Positions 36,513 through 46,629 of a DNA stretch of 64,000 nt are shown piece by piece. The stretch spans positions 2,226,001 through 2,290,000 of the forward strand of contig NC_010530.1 in assembly GCF_000069785.1 (NCBI RefSeq), given 5' to 3'. The stretch comes from Cupriavidus taiwanensis LMG 19424 (GTDB lineage Bacteria > Pseudomonadota > Gammaproteobacteria > Burkholderiales > Burkholderiaceae). The notes beneath the pieces are model-generated. The model made no database searches. It was not told the DNA's origin and was given only the letters and a program-made list of their open reading frames with translations. Positions within the stretch are counted from its first letter, which is position 1, and each line of letters opens with the position of its first letter. The translations under genes and the position numbers were made by a program.

Positions 36513-37241
36513 TCAGGCGTGCGCCGAGCAGCCGCAGCCGTTGGCCTGCGCCGGCGCGCCAGCTACCGCGGTGGCCGCGGCGCTTTCGAACAGCACGTTG
36601 TTTTCGAGGTGGATGTGTTCCATCAGGTCTTCGCGCAGCGCGCGCAGGCCCAGGTAGAGCGCGCGCCAGGTATTGCAGGCCGCGCGCGGCAGCGTGATGT
36701 CGTGCGTCAGTTCGGCCAGGCGCTGCAGGGCCACGCCATGGTCGTCATGCTCGGCGCGCATCACCGCGATCGGCCGGCTTGCGGCGGCGTGCAGGCCGCG
36801 CAGCAGCATCGGGAACAGCACCTGCTCTTCCTTCTGCATGTGGGATTCCAGCTCGCCCAGCATCGCGCTCAGGTGGTCGGCCAGGCCCAGCGGACAGTCC
36901 GGCCGGTCGCCATGGACCTGTTCGACCCGCCGCGCCAGGCGGATCAGCTCGGGCAACTGCTCGCGGTGGCGGGCGTGGAAGCGCACCAGGATATGGTCGA
37001 TCAGCGCTGCGGGTGCGGCCGTGTTCCAGTCTTGCGCCGACGGATCGGCCTCGTCCTGCAGCGCATGCAGCTGCGCGGCGATGGCGGCCACGGCGGCGGC
37101 ATCGAGCCCCTTCTGCTGCGCGGCGTCGCGCAGGGACTGCTTGCCACCGCAGCAGAAGTCCAGACCGTGGTCGTGGAAGAGGCGGGTGGCGCCGGGGATC
37201 TGGCGGGCCAGCTGGCCCAGCGAATGGTCTTGCAACATCAT
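36513..37241 (-). CDS. norA: Di-iron NO-stress protein NorA (YtfE/Ric/DnrN family)
   Basis: Cytoplasmic hemerythrin-like di-iron protein, 242 aa, linked to NO scavenging and repair of iron-sulfur clusters. N-terminal ScdA domain with HDHGLDFCCGGKQSL; His/Glu ligands in HILVRFHARHREQLPEL, ESHMQKEEQVLFPML, MRAEHDDHGVALQRL and EHIHLENNVLFE; Cys-rich tail GCGCSAHA. I chose the start at 37241 because GGAG lies 8 bases upstream; the longer start at 37274 precedes the predicted transcription start. First gene of norA-norB. Confidence 0.92.
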   Translation of the reverse strand: MMLQDHSLGQLARQIPGATRLFHDHGLDFCCGGKQSLRDAAQQKGLDAAAVAAIAAQLHALQDEADPSAQDWNTAAPAALIDHILVRFHARHREQLPELIRLARRVEQVHGDRPDCPLGLADHLSAMLGELESHMQKEEQVLFPMLLRGLHAAASRPIAVMRAEHDDHGVALQRLAELTHDITLPRAACNTWRALYLGLRALREDLMEHIHLENNVLFESAAATAVAGAPAQANGCGCSAHA

Positions 37242-37280
37242 GGCGGTTTCTCCGTGTGGAAGTGATGACCGCATGACATA

Positions 37281-37296
37281 CGCGAGCAGCGTGCCA
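37281..37296 (-). promoter_or_regulatory. Sigma-54 promoter of norA-norB
   Basis: On the minus strand TGGCACGCTGCTCGCG: perfect TGGCACG at -24, GG at 37295-37294, ten bases, GC at 37283-37282. NorR is a sigma-54 activator, its sites lie 40-80 bases upstream, and the position fits a short leader before the norA ATG at 37241. Confidence 0.82.
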
Positions 37297-37335
37297 GATT
37301 AAAGCCGTTTCAAATCAAGCCTTTGCGGGATCAAG

Positions 37336-37348
37336 GGTATTAACTACC
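37336..37348. promoter_or_regulatory. NorR binding site 1 (GGT-N7-ACC)
   Basis: GGTATTAACTACC, within the perfect dyad AGGGTATTAACTACCCT. GGT-N7-ACC is the NorR core reported for Ralstonia eutropha. It is located upstream of the norA -24/-12 promoter and between the divergent norA and norR genes. Confidence 0.82.
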
Positions 37349-37361
37349 CTATACTTGTCGC

Positions 37362-37374
37362 GGTACTAATTACC
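37362..37374. promoter_or_regulatory. NorR binding site 2 (GGT-N7-ACC)
   Basis: GGTACTAATTACC, centred 26 bases from site 1 and 19 bases before the norR start codon, so it could also serve autoregulation. I did not find a convincing third site in this gap. Confidence 0.8.
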
Positions 37375-37393
37375 CTTTGAGGTTTTTTTCACC

Positions 37394-38956
37394 ATGATGC
37401 AAGGCGCCATGTATCCCGACCTGCTGGCCGATCTCGTCGTGGATTTGCCGCACGCGGTGCGCCTGCAGCGGCTGGTCAGCGCGTTGCGCACGCATTTCCG
37501 TTGCGGCGCCGTGGCCCTGCTGCGGCTGGAGGAAGACCACCTGCGCCCGGTGGCGGTCGACGGCCTGGTGGGAGATGCGCTGGGGCGGCGCTTCGCGGTG
37601 GGCCTGCATCCACGCCTGGCCGCGATCCTGGCGCGCCGCGGGGTGACCTGCTTCCACCACGACAGCATGCTGCCCGACCCGTACGACGGCCTGATCGATG
37701 AGCATGTGGGCGAGCCGCTGCCGGTGCATGACTGCATGGGCACCCGGCTGGAAGTGGACGGCCAGCCCTGGGGCGCGCTGACGCTGGATGCGCTCACGGT
37801 TGGCACCTTCGACGGCGCGGCCCAGGCCGAACTGCAGCGGCTGACGGTGATCGTGGAGGCGGCCATCCGCACCACCCGGCTGGAAGGCGAGATCCGCGCG
37901 CTGCAGCTGGCGCGCGGTACCCCCGATGCCGAAGAAGGCGCGGCCCCGCATGACATCGGCGCGGAAATCATCGGCCAGAGCGAGGCCATCGCCAACCTGC
38001 TGCATGAACTGGAAGTGGTGGCCGACACCGACCTGCCGGTGCTGCTGCTGGGCGAGACCGGCGTGGGCAAGGAGCTGTTCGCGCACCGCCTGCACCGCCA
38101 GTCGCGCCGGCGCGCGCAGCCGCTGGTGCACGTCAACTGCGCCGCGCTGCCCGAATCCCTGGCCGAGAGCGAGCTGTTCGGCCACGCGCGCGGCGCCTTC
38201 TCGGGCGCCACCGGCGAGCGCCCCGGGCGCTTCGAGGCCGCCGACGGCGGCACCCTGTTCCTGGACGAGGTGGGCGAGCTGCCGCTGGCGATCCAGGCCA
38301 AGCTGCTGCGCACGCTGCAGAACGGCGAGATCCAGCGGCTGGGCTCGGACCGCCCGCGCCGCGTCAACGTGCGCGTGATCGCCGCGACCAACCGCAACCT
38401 GCGCGAGCATGTGCGCGACGGCTCGTTCCGCGCCGACCTGTACCACCGCCTGTCGGTCTACCCGATCCCGATTCCCCCGCTGCGCGAGCGCGGCAACGAC
38501 GTGCTGCTGCTGGCGGGGCGCTTCCTCGAGCTGAACCGCGCCCGCCTGGGCCTGCGCAGCCTGCGGCTCTCTGGCGGCGCGCAGGACGCGCTGCGCCACT
38601 ACCGCTGGCCCGGCAACGTGCGCGAGCTGGAACACGTGATCAGCCGCGCCGCGCTGCGCGCGGTCAGCCGCGGCGCGGGCCGCAATGACATCGTGACGCT
38701 GGCGCCGGAACTGCTCGACCTCGACGGCCTGGAGCAGCCGCCGGCCACCACGGATGGCGCCAGCGCGGCCAGCCCGCCCGCCATGCCGGCGCTGCCGGCG
38801 GGCATTGCGCTGCGCGACGCCGTGGAGCAAACCCAGCGCGCCTGCATCGCGCAAGCATTGCGCGACCACGGCGGCAACTGGGCGCAGGCGGCGCGCCAGC
38901 TCGGCATCGACGCCAGCAACCTGCACAAGCTGGCCAGGCGGCTGGGATGCAAGTGA
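37394..38956 (+). CDS. norR: NO-responsive sigma-54 activator NorR
   Basis: Transcription activator, 520 aa: N-terminal GAF domain that senses NO through a mononuclear iron (about 1-170), central AAA+ domain with Walker A GETGVGKE, the sigma-54 contact loop ESELFGHARGAFSGA (GAFSGA instead of GAFTGA), Walker [12 protein letters not shown], and a C-terminal Fis-type helix-turn-helix (NWAQAARQLGIDASNLHKLARRLG). Divergent from norA-norB, its known targets. The start at 37394 (MMQGAMYPDLL) fits family length; an ATG at 37409 is possible. Confidence 0.95.
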   Translation: MMQGAMYPDLLADLVVDLPHAVRLQRLVSALRTHFRCGAVALLRLEEDHLRPVAVDGLVGDALGRRFAVGLHPRLAAILARRGVTCFHHDSMLPDPYDGLIDEHVGEPLPVHDCMGTRLEVDGQPWGALTLDALTVGTFDGAAQAELQRLTVIVEAAIRTTRLEGEIRALQLARGTPDAEEGAAPHDIGAEIIGQSEAIANLLHELEVVADTDLPVLLLGETGVGKELFAHRLHRQSRRRAQPLVHVNCAALPESLAESELFGHARGAFSGATGERPGRFEAADGGTLFLDEVGELPLAIQAKLLRTLQNGEIQRLGSDRPRRVNVRVIAATNRNLREHVRDGSFRADLYHRLSVYPIPIPPLRERGNDVLLLAGRFLELNRARLGLRSLRLSGGAQDALRHYRWPGNVRELEHVISRAALRAVSRGAGRNDIVTLAPELLDLDGLEQPPATTDGASAASPPAMPALPAGIALRDAVEQTQRACIAQALRDHGGNWAQAARQLGIDASNLHKLARRLGCK

Positions 38957-39099
38957 ACGGGGCGCCGGCTCCGGTGCCGCGGCATGGCAAGACGGGCCAT
39001 TACCGCATAAGCTGATGCGGAGGCCCACACCGGGCGCCATCGTCGTGTGCAGCAACTGCCGCCCACTGCGCGCACGGCCCACCACTGGAGATTCCCGTG

Positions 39100-39528
39100 A
39101 TGATGACCGCAACGCAAATCTACTGGCCGCCGGGATTGTGGCCCTTCCCTACCGTCTTCTCCGGCGTGCAGCAGCTCGGCGACATGCAGGCTGACCTGGC
39201 CGGCAGCTGGCGCCGCATGGCGGAGCTCAACCTGGATTTCACCCGCACGCTGTTTGAGAACTTCCAGTTCGACGCCATGGGCACGATGATGGAGCCGGAT
39301 CCCGAAGCCCGCTACGCGCGCGAGATCGCCAGCGAGCTGCCGCTGCTCGGCGGTCCGCTGCATTACACCTCGGCCATGCTGGAGCTGTTCGCCCGTGCCC
39401 AGCAGAAATGGATCGACGGCTGGGGCCACCTGCTGACGCGCAGCATGGGGCTCGACTGGCAGGGCCTGCAGCAGGACGTTATCGATATTCCGTTCTGGCT
39501 GGTGCGGGAAACCCCGAGACAAACCTGA
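39100..39528 (+). CDS. Hypothetical helical protein, phasin-like in character
   Basis: A 142-aa protein without signal peptide or membrane helix. It begins with an aromatic/Pro-rich segment (YWPPGLWPFPTVFSGV) and continues as amphipathic helices (LAGSWRRMAELNLDFTRTLFENFQF; SAMLELFARAQQKWIDGWGHLL). The pattern recalls phasins or other granule-associated proteins, but I do not recognise a specific family. GGAG lies 9 bases before the ATG at 39100. Single gene between norR and a diguanylate cyclase. Confidence 0.6.
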   Translation: MMTATQIYWPPGLWPFPTVFSGVQQLGDMQADLAGSWRRMAELNLDFTRTLFENFQFDAMGTMMEPDPEARYAREIASELPLLGGPLHYTSAMLELFARAQQKWIDGWGHLLTRSMGLDWQGLQQDVIDIPFWLVRETPRQT

Positions 39529-39720
39529 CCGGATCCTGCCTCACCGCGGCTGCTTGCCGGGCGGCGGCAATCAGCCGTTGTTGCATCGGCACACCCGCTG
39601 CCAAGCGAACGATGCCACCCGGTATCATGCTGGCTGACGAGATCGCGGGGCGCACCCAACCGGCGCGCCTGGCCGGGCGGCGGCACCAGCGCCCGGGTCT
39701 CGCGACGCGCGCCGCCATCA

Positions 39721-41307
<1,587 letters not shown>

Positions 41308-41314
41308 GCCGCGC

Positions 41315-41779
41315 TCAGGATGCCGCGCCCGCCCGTCCCGCGGTGGCGCCGTACAGCGCCACCAGCCGCGCCGCGGCCTGGCTGACCCAGGCGGGCCGCG
41401 GCGCGGCATCGAGCCAGTACTTGACCTCCAGCCCCAGCGCGGTATCGCCGCTGATCACCAGCCGGCGCTGGAAGAACAGCGTGTCGGTGTCGGCTTCTCC
41501 GCCCAGCAGGCGAAGGTAGTCCACCGCGCAGGCACGCAGCGTCAGCGCGGGCTCGTCGTCCGCGCTGCCGGCGCGGAAGCGCCCGCCTTCGCAGCGGAAC
41601 GGCACGGCCAGCGCCAGGTCCTGCACCGTCAGCAGGAAGGCGTGTCCGTTCAGTGCCGCGGGCGGCTCCAGCCAGCCGGCGCGCCGCGCCAGCTCCAGCG
41701 CGGCCACCAGCGGCAGCGCCCGCGCGCGTGCCGGCAGGCGCCGGTGCACGCCGGCCATCAGCTTGCGCAGCGCGCTCAT
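41315..41779 (-). CDS. ubiT: SCP2-domain ubiquinone biosynthesis factor UbiT
   Basis: Lipid-binding accessory protein, 154 aa, required with UbiU and UbiV for oxygen-independent ubiquinone synthesis. The SCP2 fold covers about residues 35-130 (FLLTVQDLALAVPFRCEGGRF, LGGEADTDTLFFQRRLVISGDTALGLEVKYWLDA). The ATG at 41779 overlaps the ubiV stop (ATGA). The order ubiU-ubiV-ubiT on one strand supports the name, and the pathway fits the denitrification genes nearby. Confidence 0.88.
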   Translation of the reverse strand: MSALRKLMAGVHRRLPARARALPLVAALELARRAGWLEPPAALNGHAFLLTVQDLALAVPFRCEGGRFRAGSADDEPALTLRACAVDYLRLLGGEADTDTLFFQRRLVISGDTALGLEVKYWLDAAPRPAWVSQAAARLVALYGATAGRAGAAS

Positions 41780-42768
41780 GCCGGCGCCTCCCAGGCGATG
41801 CCGGCGCGGCCGTGCCAGTAGCCGTTGCACGGCTCGGCACCAGCCGGCGTGATGCCGCTGGCAGCAGGCGCGCGCTGCCCCGCGCGGATCGCCGCCAGCT
41901 GCTGCACCACCGCGAGCGTGCCGGTCGAATGCGGGCTGACGCGCAGCATCCCCACGCCCATCCGTGCCATGTCCAGCGCCTCGGCGCACAGGTCCAGGCA
42001 GGTGGCGCTCTGCGTCTGCACCCCGTTCAGCGTGAAGAACGCCTGCCCTTCGCCGGTCGCGGCGACCAGGCCATCGGGATAGTCCATGCAGCGGAATTCG
42101 CAGCTGTCCTTGCGCAGGCGATGGTGGCGCGCGGTAAAGCAGCGCGCCGAGAACGCCAGCGGCAGGCGGCCCCAGACAAAGGCTTCCAGCTGCGTGCCGG
42201 CTGGCCGCGCCGCCGCCAGCGCGGCCAGCGTGGCGCCATCCATTTCCACCGGCGCGACGCAGCCCACCGCGCCCAGCCCGGCCAGCCATGCCAGCGTATC
42301 GGCATGGTAGACATTCAAATGCGGGCCGCCGACGAAGGGTCGCCCCGCCCTGCAGCGCACCGCGCCAAGATCGTTGGCCTCGACCAGGTAGTCGTCCTGC
42401 TCGCAGGCACGCCGCATCCATGCGATATCGGTATCGGACTCGACCAGCACCGGCGTGGACAGCACCACTTCCTTGCCGGCATCGCGCAGCATCTGCGCAA
42501 TCTCCAGCCATTGCGCATGGCGGATTTCATGGCGGCGGGTGCAGACGGTTTCGCCCAGGTAGACGCGGTCGACCGGCGCATCGGCGACCGACGCGTAGAA
42601 CTGCAGCACGGCCTCGCGCGGCCAGTAGTACAGCAGCGGACCCAGGGCGATGCCGAAGCCGGGCATCGCAGCGGCGTGCGGCATCGCGGCCGCGGCGGTG
42701 TGTGGCATGGAAAGCTCCATCGTGGCGGGCATGTGCCCCATGTCCGGATACAGGCAGGTGGATGTCAT
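41776..42768 (-). CDS. ubiV: Anaerobic ubiquinone hydroxylation protein UbiV (U32 family)
   Basis: Peptidase-U32-like protein, about 330 aa, forming with UbiU the iron-sulfur complex that hydroxylates the ubiquinone ring without oxygen. The core starts at IALGPLLYYWPREAVLQFYASVADAP; cluster cysteines are in ETVCTRRHE and SARCFTARHHRLRKDSCEFRC. The N terminus is uncertain: ATG at 42768 (MTSTCLYPDM) gives about 35 extra residues; ATG at 42708, preceded by GGAG, is an attractive alternative. It starts 4 bases after the ubiU stop. Confidence 0.87.
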   Translation of the reverse strand: MTSTCLYPDMGHMPATMELSMPHTAAAAMPHAAAMPGFGIALGPLLYYWPREAVLQFYASVADAPVDRVYLGETVCTRRHEIRHAQWLEIAQMLRDAGKEVVLSTPVLVESDTDIAWMRRACEQDDYLVEANDLGAVRCRAGRPFVGGPHLNVYHADTLAWLAGLGAVGCVAPVEMDGATLAALAAARPAGTQLEAFVWGRLPLAFSARCFTARHHRLRKDSCEFRCMDYPDGLVAATGEGQAFFTLNGVQTQSATCLDLCAEALDMARMGVGMLRVSPHSTGTLAVVQQLAAIRAGQRAPAASGITPAGAEPCNGYWHGRAGIAWEAPA

Positions 42769-42772
42769 GGCG

Positions 42773-43813
42773 TCAGCGCCAGGGGCGGTCATAGGCGCCC
42801 TGCGTGACCTGGTCGCCCTCGGCATGGCGTCCCAGCGTGCCCTGCCACTCCTGGCGCGGTGCGAAGCGGGCCGGATCGGCGCAGGCGGCGTCGATGGCCG
42901 CGCGCAGCACGCCGACCACGTCGCCGACATAACGCGGGCTGCGCTGGCGCCCTTCGATCTTGATCGCGGCAATGCCCATGTCGATCAGCGCCGGCAGCAG
43001 CGACAGCGCATTCAGGCTGGTCGGCTCCTCCAGCACGTAGCCGCGCTCGCCCTCGACCTCGAAGCGCCCCTTGCACAGCGTCGGATAGCCGGCCGGCTCG
43101 CCGGGCGCGTAGCTGTCGATCAGGATGCCCGACAGCCGGGCCTGCATGGTGCCGTCCTGCTCGGTCCAGCGCACCGCATGCGCGGGCGAGCACACCCCCT
43201 TGTTGTTGGGCGAATCGCCGGTGGCATAGGACGACAGCAGGCAGCGCCCTTCGGCCATCACGCACAGGCTGCCGAAGCCGAACACCTCGAGTTCCACGCT
43301 GGTCTGGCGCGCCAGCTTGCCGATCTGCGCCAGCGACAGCACGCGCGGCAGCACCACGCGGCGGATGTTGAAGCGCTCGCGCATCAGCTCGATGGCGTCG
43401 GCATGGGTGGCCGAACCCTGCACCGACAGGTGCAGCCGCAGGTCCGGATGACGCGCGCAGGCATAGCCCATCAGGCCCGCGTCGGCCATGATCACGGCAT
43501 CGGCGCCCAGGTCCGCGGCCGCATCGACGGCGCGGTGCCACTGCGCCACCGCGCCCATCTGTGCAAAGGTGTTGATGGCGAACAGCACCTCGGCGCCGTG
43601 CGCATGGGCCTCGGCCACGCCGGTGCGGATGTCGGCCTCGGTGAAATTCAGGCCGCCGAAGTTGCGCGCGTTGGTGGCATCGCGCAGCCCCAGGTAGACC
43701 GCATCGGCGCCATGCTGCAAGGCCATGCGCAGCGCCGCCAGCGAGCCGGCGGGCGCCACCAGTTGCGGGCGGCGCGGCGGAGCGTCGGAGCGTGCGGGGG
43801 TGGAACGGGTCAT
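42773..43813 (-). CDS. ubiU: Anaerobic ubiquinone hydroxylation protein UbiU (U32 family)
   Basis: U32-family partner of UbiV, 346 aa. It begins PQLVAPAGSLAALRMALQHGADAVYLG, the standard U32 start, and carries the cluster cysteines in FGSLCVMAEGRCLLSS, NNKGVCSPAH and TLCKGR. The start at 43813 (MTRSTPARSD) is chosen; the longer frame enters the intergenic region. First gene of ubiU-ubiV-ubiT, divergent from the nitronate monooxygenase-like gene, with a weak FNR-like site about 75 bases upstream. Confidence 0.9.
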   Translation of the reverse strand: MTRSTPARSDAPPRRPQLVAPAGSLAALRMALQHGADAVYLGLRDATNARNFGGLNFTEADIRTGVAEAHAHGAEVLFAINTFAQMGAVAQWHRAVDAAADLGADAVIMADAGLMGYACARHPDLRLHLSVQGSATHADAIELMRERFNIRRVVLPRVLSLAQIGKLARQTSVELEVFGFGSLCVMAEGRCLLSSYATGDSPNNKGVCSPAHAVRWTEQDGTMQARLSGILIDSYAPGEPAGYPTLCKGRFEVEGERGYVLEEPTSLNALSLLPALIDMGIAAIKIEGRQRSPRYVGDVVGVLRAAIDAACADPARFAPRQEWQGTLGRHAEGDQVTQGAYDRPWR

Positions 43814-43887
43814 CGTTGATGGCGCCGGCGGCGGCGCGTGGGGATGAAGACAGCGGCCGATGCTAGCCAAGCGCCCGCGCCAGGGGC

Positions 43888-43901
43888 TTGACCGTGCGCA
43901 A
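43888..43901. promoter_or_regulatory. Degenerate FNR/DNR-like site upstream of ubiU
   Basis: TTGACCGTGCGCAA compared with TTGAT-N4-ATCAA: the outer TTGA and CAA fit, the inner bases do not. It is placed between divergent ubiU and the nitronate monooxygenase-like gene, where anaerobic control is expected. A similar site lies at 46753. Confidence 0.3.
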
Positions 43902-44087
43902 ACCCACGCCAACGGCACCCGGGCCGCGACGGGCTACGCCGGACGGCGTAGGCCGATGGCAGGCCACCCGGCCGGGGTTGACCTGCGGCAAACGCGGGCC
44001 CGCACCGCTGTGCCACGCTTGCGCGTCATCCCCGCGCCGGGGCCCGCCGTGGCGGCCCGGCGTCCATCCTCTTCCGGAGACCCGTTT

Positions 44088-45245
44088 ATGAATCACCCCT
44101 GGCTCAAGCTGGGCGGCCGCCGCCTGCTGCCGATCGTGCAGGGCGGCATGGGCATCGGCATCTCGGCCCACCGGCTGGCCGGTGCCGTCGCGCGCGAAAA
44201 CGGCGTCGGCACCATCGCCAGCATCGACCTGCGCCACCACCACCCCGACCTGATGGCGCGCACCCGCGGCAGCCGCGACAAGCCAGCCATCGAAGCCGCC
44301 AACCTCGAGGCGCTGGACCGCGAGATCCGCGCCGCGCGCACTGCGTCAGAGGGCCGCGGCCTGATCGCCGTCAACGTGATGAAGGCGGTCGGCTCGCATG
44401 CGGAGCTGGTGCGCCAAGCCTGCGAAAGCGGCGCCGATGCCATCGTCATGGGCGCCGGCCTGCCGCTGGACCTGCCGGAGCTGACCGCCGGCCATCCCAA
44501 GGTAGCGCTGATCCCGATCCTGTCCGAGGCGCGCGGCATCGGCCTGGTGCTGCGCCGCTGGATGAAGAAGGGCCGGCTGCCCGACGCCATCGTGGTCGAG
44601 CACCCGGCGCACGCAGGCGGCCACCTCGGTGCCGCGACCATCCAGGACTTGTCCGAGCCGCGCTTTTCGTTTTCGCGCGTGCTGGGCGAGTGCCGCGAAC
44701 TGTTTGCGCAACTGGGGCTGGCCTGGGACAGCATCCCGCTGATCCTGGCGGGCGGCGTCGACAGCCACGCCAAGGTACGCCACTGGCTGGGCGAAGGCGC
44801 CGCCGCGGTGCAGCTGGGCACGGCCTTCGCCGTGACCGAGGAATGCGATGCCCATCCGGCCTTCAAGCAGGTGCTGGCCACCGCGCGCCCGGAAACCCTG
44901 CGCGAATTCACCAGCGTGGCAGGCCTGCCCGCGCGCGCGGTGCTGACGCCATGGCTGCAGCGCTACCTGTCGAGCGAAGCGCGCCTGCAGCGCCGTGCGC
45001 GCGTGCGCGAGTGCCTGGAAGGATTCGATTGCCTGCAGGCCTGCGGGCTGCGCGACGGCATCGCACGCATTGGCCAGTTCTGCATCGACCTGAAGCTGGC
45101 GCAGGCCGTGCGCGGCGACGTGGAGCGCGGCCTGTTCTTCCGCGGCCGCGGCGCGCTGCCGTTTGGAGAGGCCATCCGGCCGGTGGCGGAGTTGATGCAC
45201 TACCTGCTGACGGGAGAAAAGCCGGCGGCGCTGGCGGCCGCCTGA
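44088..45245 (+). CDS. Nitronate monooxygenase / 2-nitropropane dioxygenase-like flavoprotein
   Basis: FMN-dependent TIM-barrel enzyme, 385 aa. Family motifs: PIVQGGMGIGISAHRLAGAVA at the N terminus, HPAHAGGHLGAATIQDL (the His/Gly-rich active-site segment), and ILAGGVDSHAKVRHWLGEGA with VQLGTAFAVTEEC for phosphate binding. CCGGAGA precedes the ATG at 44088; the upstream frame to 43860 has no conserved residues. Divergent from ubiUVT. The true substrate is uncertain; some family members are not nitronate oxidases. Confidence 0.85.
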   Translation: MNHPWLKLGGRRLLPIVQGGMGIGISAHRLAGAVARENGVGTIASIDLRHHHPDLMARTRGSRDKPAIEAANLEALDREIRAARTASEGRGLIAVNVMKAVGSHAELVRQACESGADAIVMGAGLPLDLPELTAGHPKVALIPILSEARGIGLVLRRWMKKGRLPDAIVVEHPAHAGGHLGAATIQDLSEPRFSFSRVLGECRELFAQLGLAWDSIPLILAGGVDSHAKVRHWLGEGAAAVQLGTAFAVTEECDAHPAFKQVLATARPETLREFTSVAGLPARAVLTPWLQRYLSSEARLQRRARVRECLEGFDCLQACGLRDGIARIGQFCIDLKLAQAVRGDVERGLFFRGRGALPFGEAIRPVAELMHYLLTGEKPAALAAA

Positions 45246-45275
45246 CCGCAGCATCCCCATCGCCAACGCCGCCGG

Positions 45276-45314
45276 AAAAAGGCTCCCCTCGCCCGCTTGC
45301 GGGAGAGGGGAGCC
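45276..45314 (-). terminator. Terminator-like palindrome after the membrane protein gene
   Basis: GGCTCCCCTCGCCCGC and GCGGGAGAGGGGAGCC (45281-45314) form a 16-bp stem with one mismatch and loop TT. On the minus strand it is followed by TTTTT (45280-45276), so it should terminate the membrane protein gene; it also separates it from the convergent flavoprotein gene. Sequences of this CTCCCCTC...GAGGGGAG type recur as dispersed intergenic palindromes in related genomes. Confidence 0.75.
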
Positions 45315-45336
45315 AACCGGTAGCATGGCAAGCCGA

Positions 45337-46629
45337 TCAGCAACGCGGCGGCAACCCGCCACACTCGCGCATCTTTCGCATGCAGCGCAGCGCCGCCAGC
45401 AATTGCCATCCCAGCCACGCGTTGGCCCCCGCCAGCAGCAGCCCGCCGACGCGCGCCAGCAGCGCCGGCGCCACAGGCAGCGCCAGCAGCACCGCATAAG
45501 CCGCCAGCAGCAACCACGCCTGCGTCCGCTGCCGGCCCGGCGCGATGATCGCCTGCATCGCCGGCACGCGTGCCCTGGGCGGCAGCAGCCGGCGCAGGTG
45601 CAGCCAGACCAGGAACGGCACGATCTTGCCGAGCATCGCCGTGACCGGCAACACGCCCACGCCGACCAGCGCCATCGTGCCGGCCCACCATGCCAGCGGC
45701 AGCGCCGCCGCGGGCAACACCACGGCCGCCGCCCCCAGCACCGCTGCGCCGAGCATGCTGGCGCAGGCGACCGGCCACAGCAACCACAGCGCATCGTGAC
45801 GCCGCCGCGCGCGCAGCGTGCCGGCCAGCCCGCATGCCCCCAGCACCGCCACGAACGACAGCCACACCACCAGCGCCGCCTGCGCCAGCACCGGCTGGTC
45901 CGGCCACAGCAGCAGCGCGACGCTGAACACAGCCAGCGGCGCCCAGTGCCCCGGCGGCAGCCAGCGCGCCAGCGCCGCGGGCAGGCGTGACGTCTGCCAG
46001 AACATCGGCAGCACGGTGGCCGCGACGCCGCTGACCAGCGCCGCCAGCCAGCCGCCCAGCGCCCATGCCATATGCAGGCCGAGCACCTGCGCCACCGGCA
46101 CGCGCCACAGACCGCCGAAGGTGCCCGCCAGCGCGATGCCGGCGGCCACCGCCACGATCAGCGGCGCACCGATGCCGGCCAGCGTGCGCGTGGTGGCGTC
46201 CGCCGCGGCTACGCGCCGGCCCGCGGCAAGCAACACCGCGCCCACCAGCAGCAGCCCCGCGCCAAGGGCTGCGGCACTCCGCATCGCCGCCGGCTCCCCG
46301 CCCAGCAAGCCGAAGCCGAGCGCGGCCGCGACCGCCGCGCCGGTCGCGGCCATGAGCCGTGCCAGCCACCCGGCACCGGGGACGTCCACCCGGGCCACCA
46401 CCGGCATCATCTGGAACAGCGCCCCGACCATCACCGGCAGCAGCATGCCCAGCGCCAGCGCATGCACCGCTGCCAGCGCCAGCGGCGCGAAGCGGTCGGG
46501 CAGGCCCGCCGCGGGTCCGGCTGCCAGCAACAGCCCCGCGGCCGCGCCCAGCCACGGCGCCGGCATCAGGCACCCGAACACCAGCGCAGGCCGCGGCGCG
46601 CGCGCATAGTCGAGATCCGCGCCTCTCAT
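45337..46629 (-). CDS. Polytopic membrane protein, heme-copper-oxidase/NnrS-like pattern
   Basis: A 430-aa protein with about 12 hydrophobic helices. Helices contain spaced histidines in patterns like AAVHALALGMLLPVMVGALF followed by MMPVVARV, and LGLHMAWALGGWLAALVSGV followed by LPMFWQT, and FLVWLHLRRLLPP. This recalls NnrS and cytochrome-oxidase-subunit-I-like membrane proteins that bind heme and occur near denitrification genes, but I cannot assign it firmly. The ATG at 46629 (MRGADLDYARAPRPALVF) is chosen; the longer frame reads intergenic DNA. Divergent from narX. Confidence 0.65.
   Translation of the reverse strand: MRGADLDYARAPRPALVFGCLMPAPWLGAAAGLLLAAGPAAGLPDRFAPLALAAVHALALGMLLPVMVGALFQMMPVVARVDVPGAGWLARLMAATGAAVAAALGFGLLGGEPAAMRSAAALGAGLLLVGAVLLAAGRRVAAADATTRTLAGIGAPLIVAVAAGIALAGTFGGLWRVPVAQVLGLHMAWALGGWLAALVSGVAATVLPMFWQTSRLPAALARWLPPGHWAPLAVFSVALLLWPDQPVLAQAALVVWLSFVAVLGACGLAGTLRARRRHDALWLLWPVACASMLGAAVLGAAAVVLPAAALPLAWWAGTMALVGVGVLPVTAMLGKIVPFLVWLHLRRLLPPRARVPAMQAIIAPGRQRTQAWLLLAAYAVLLALPVAPALLARVGGLLLAGANAWLGWQLLAALRCMRKMRECGGLPPRC

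Noticed and set aside
37242..37274. Longer norA start at 37274
   Set aside because: It lies upstream of the transcription start predicted from the -24/-12 promoter and has no ribosome site, whereas 37241 has GGAG at good spacing.
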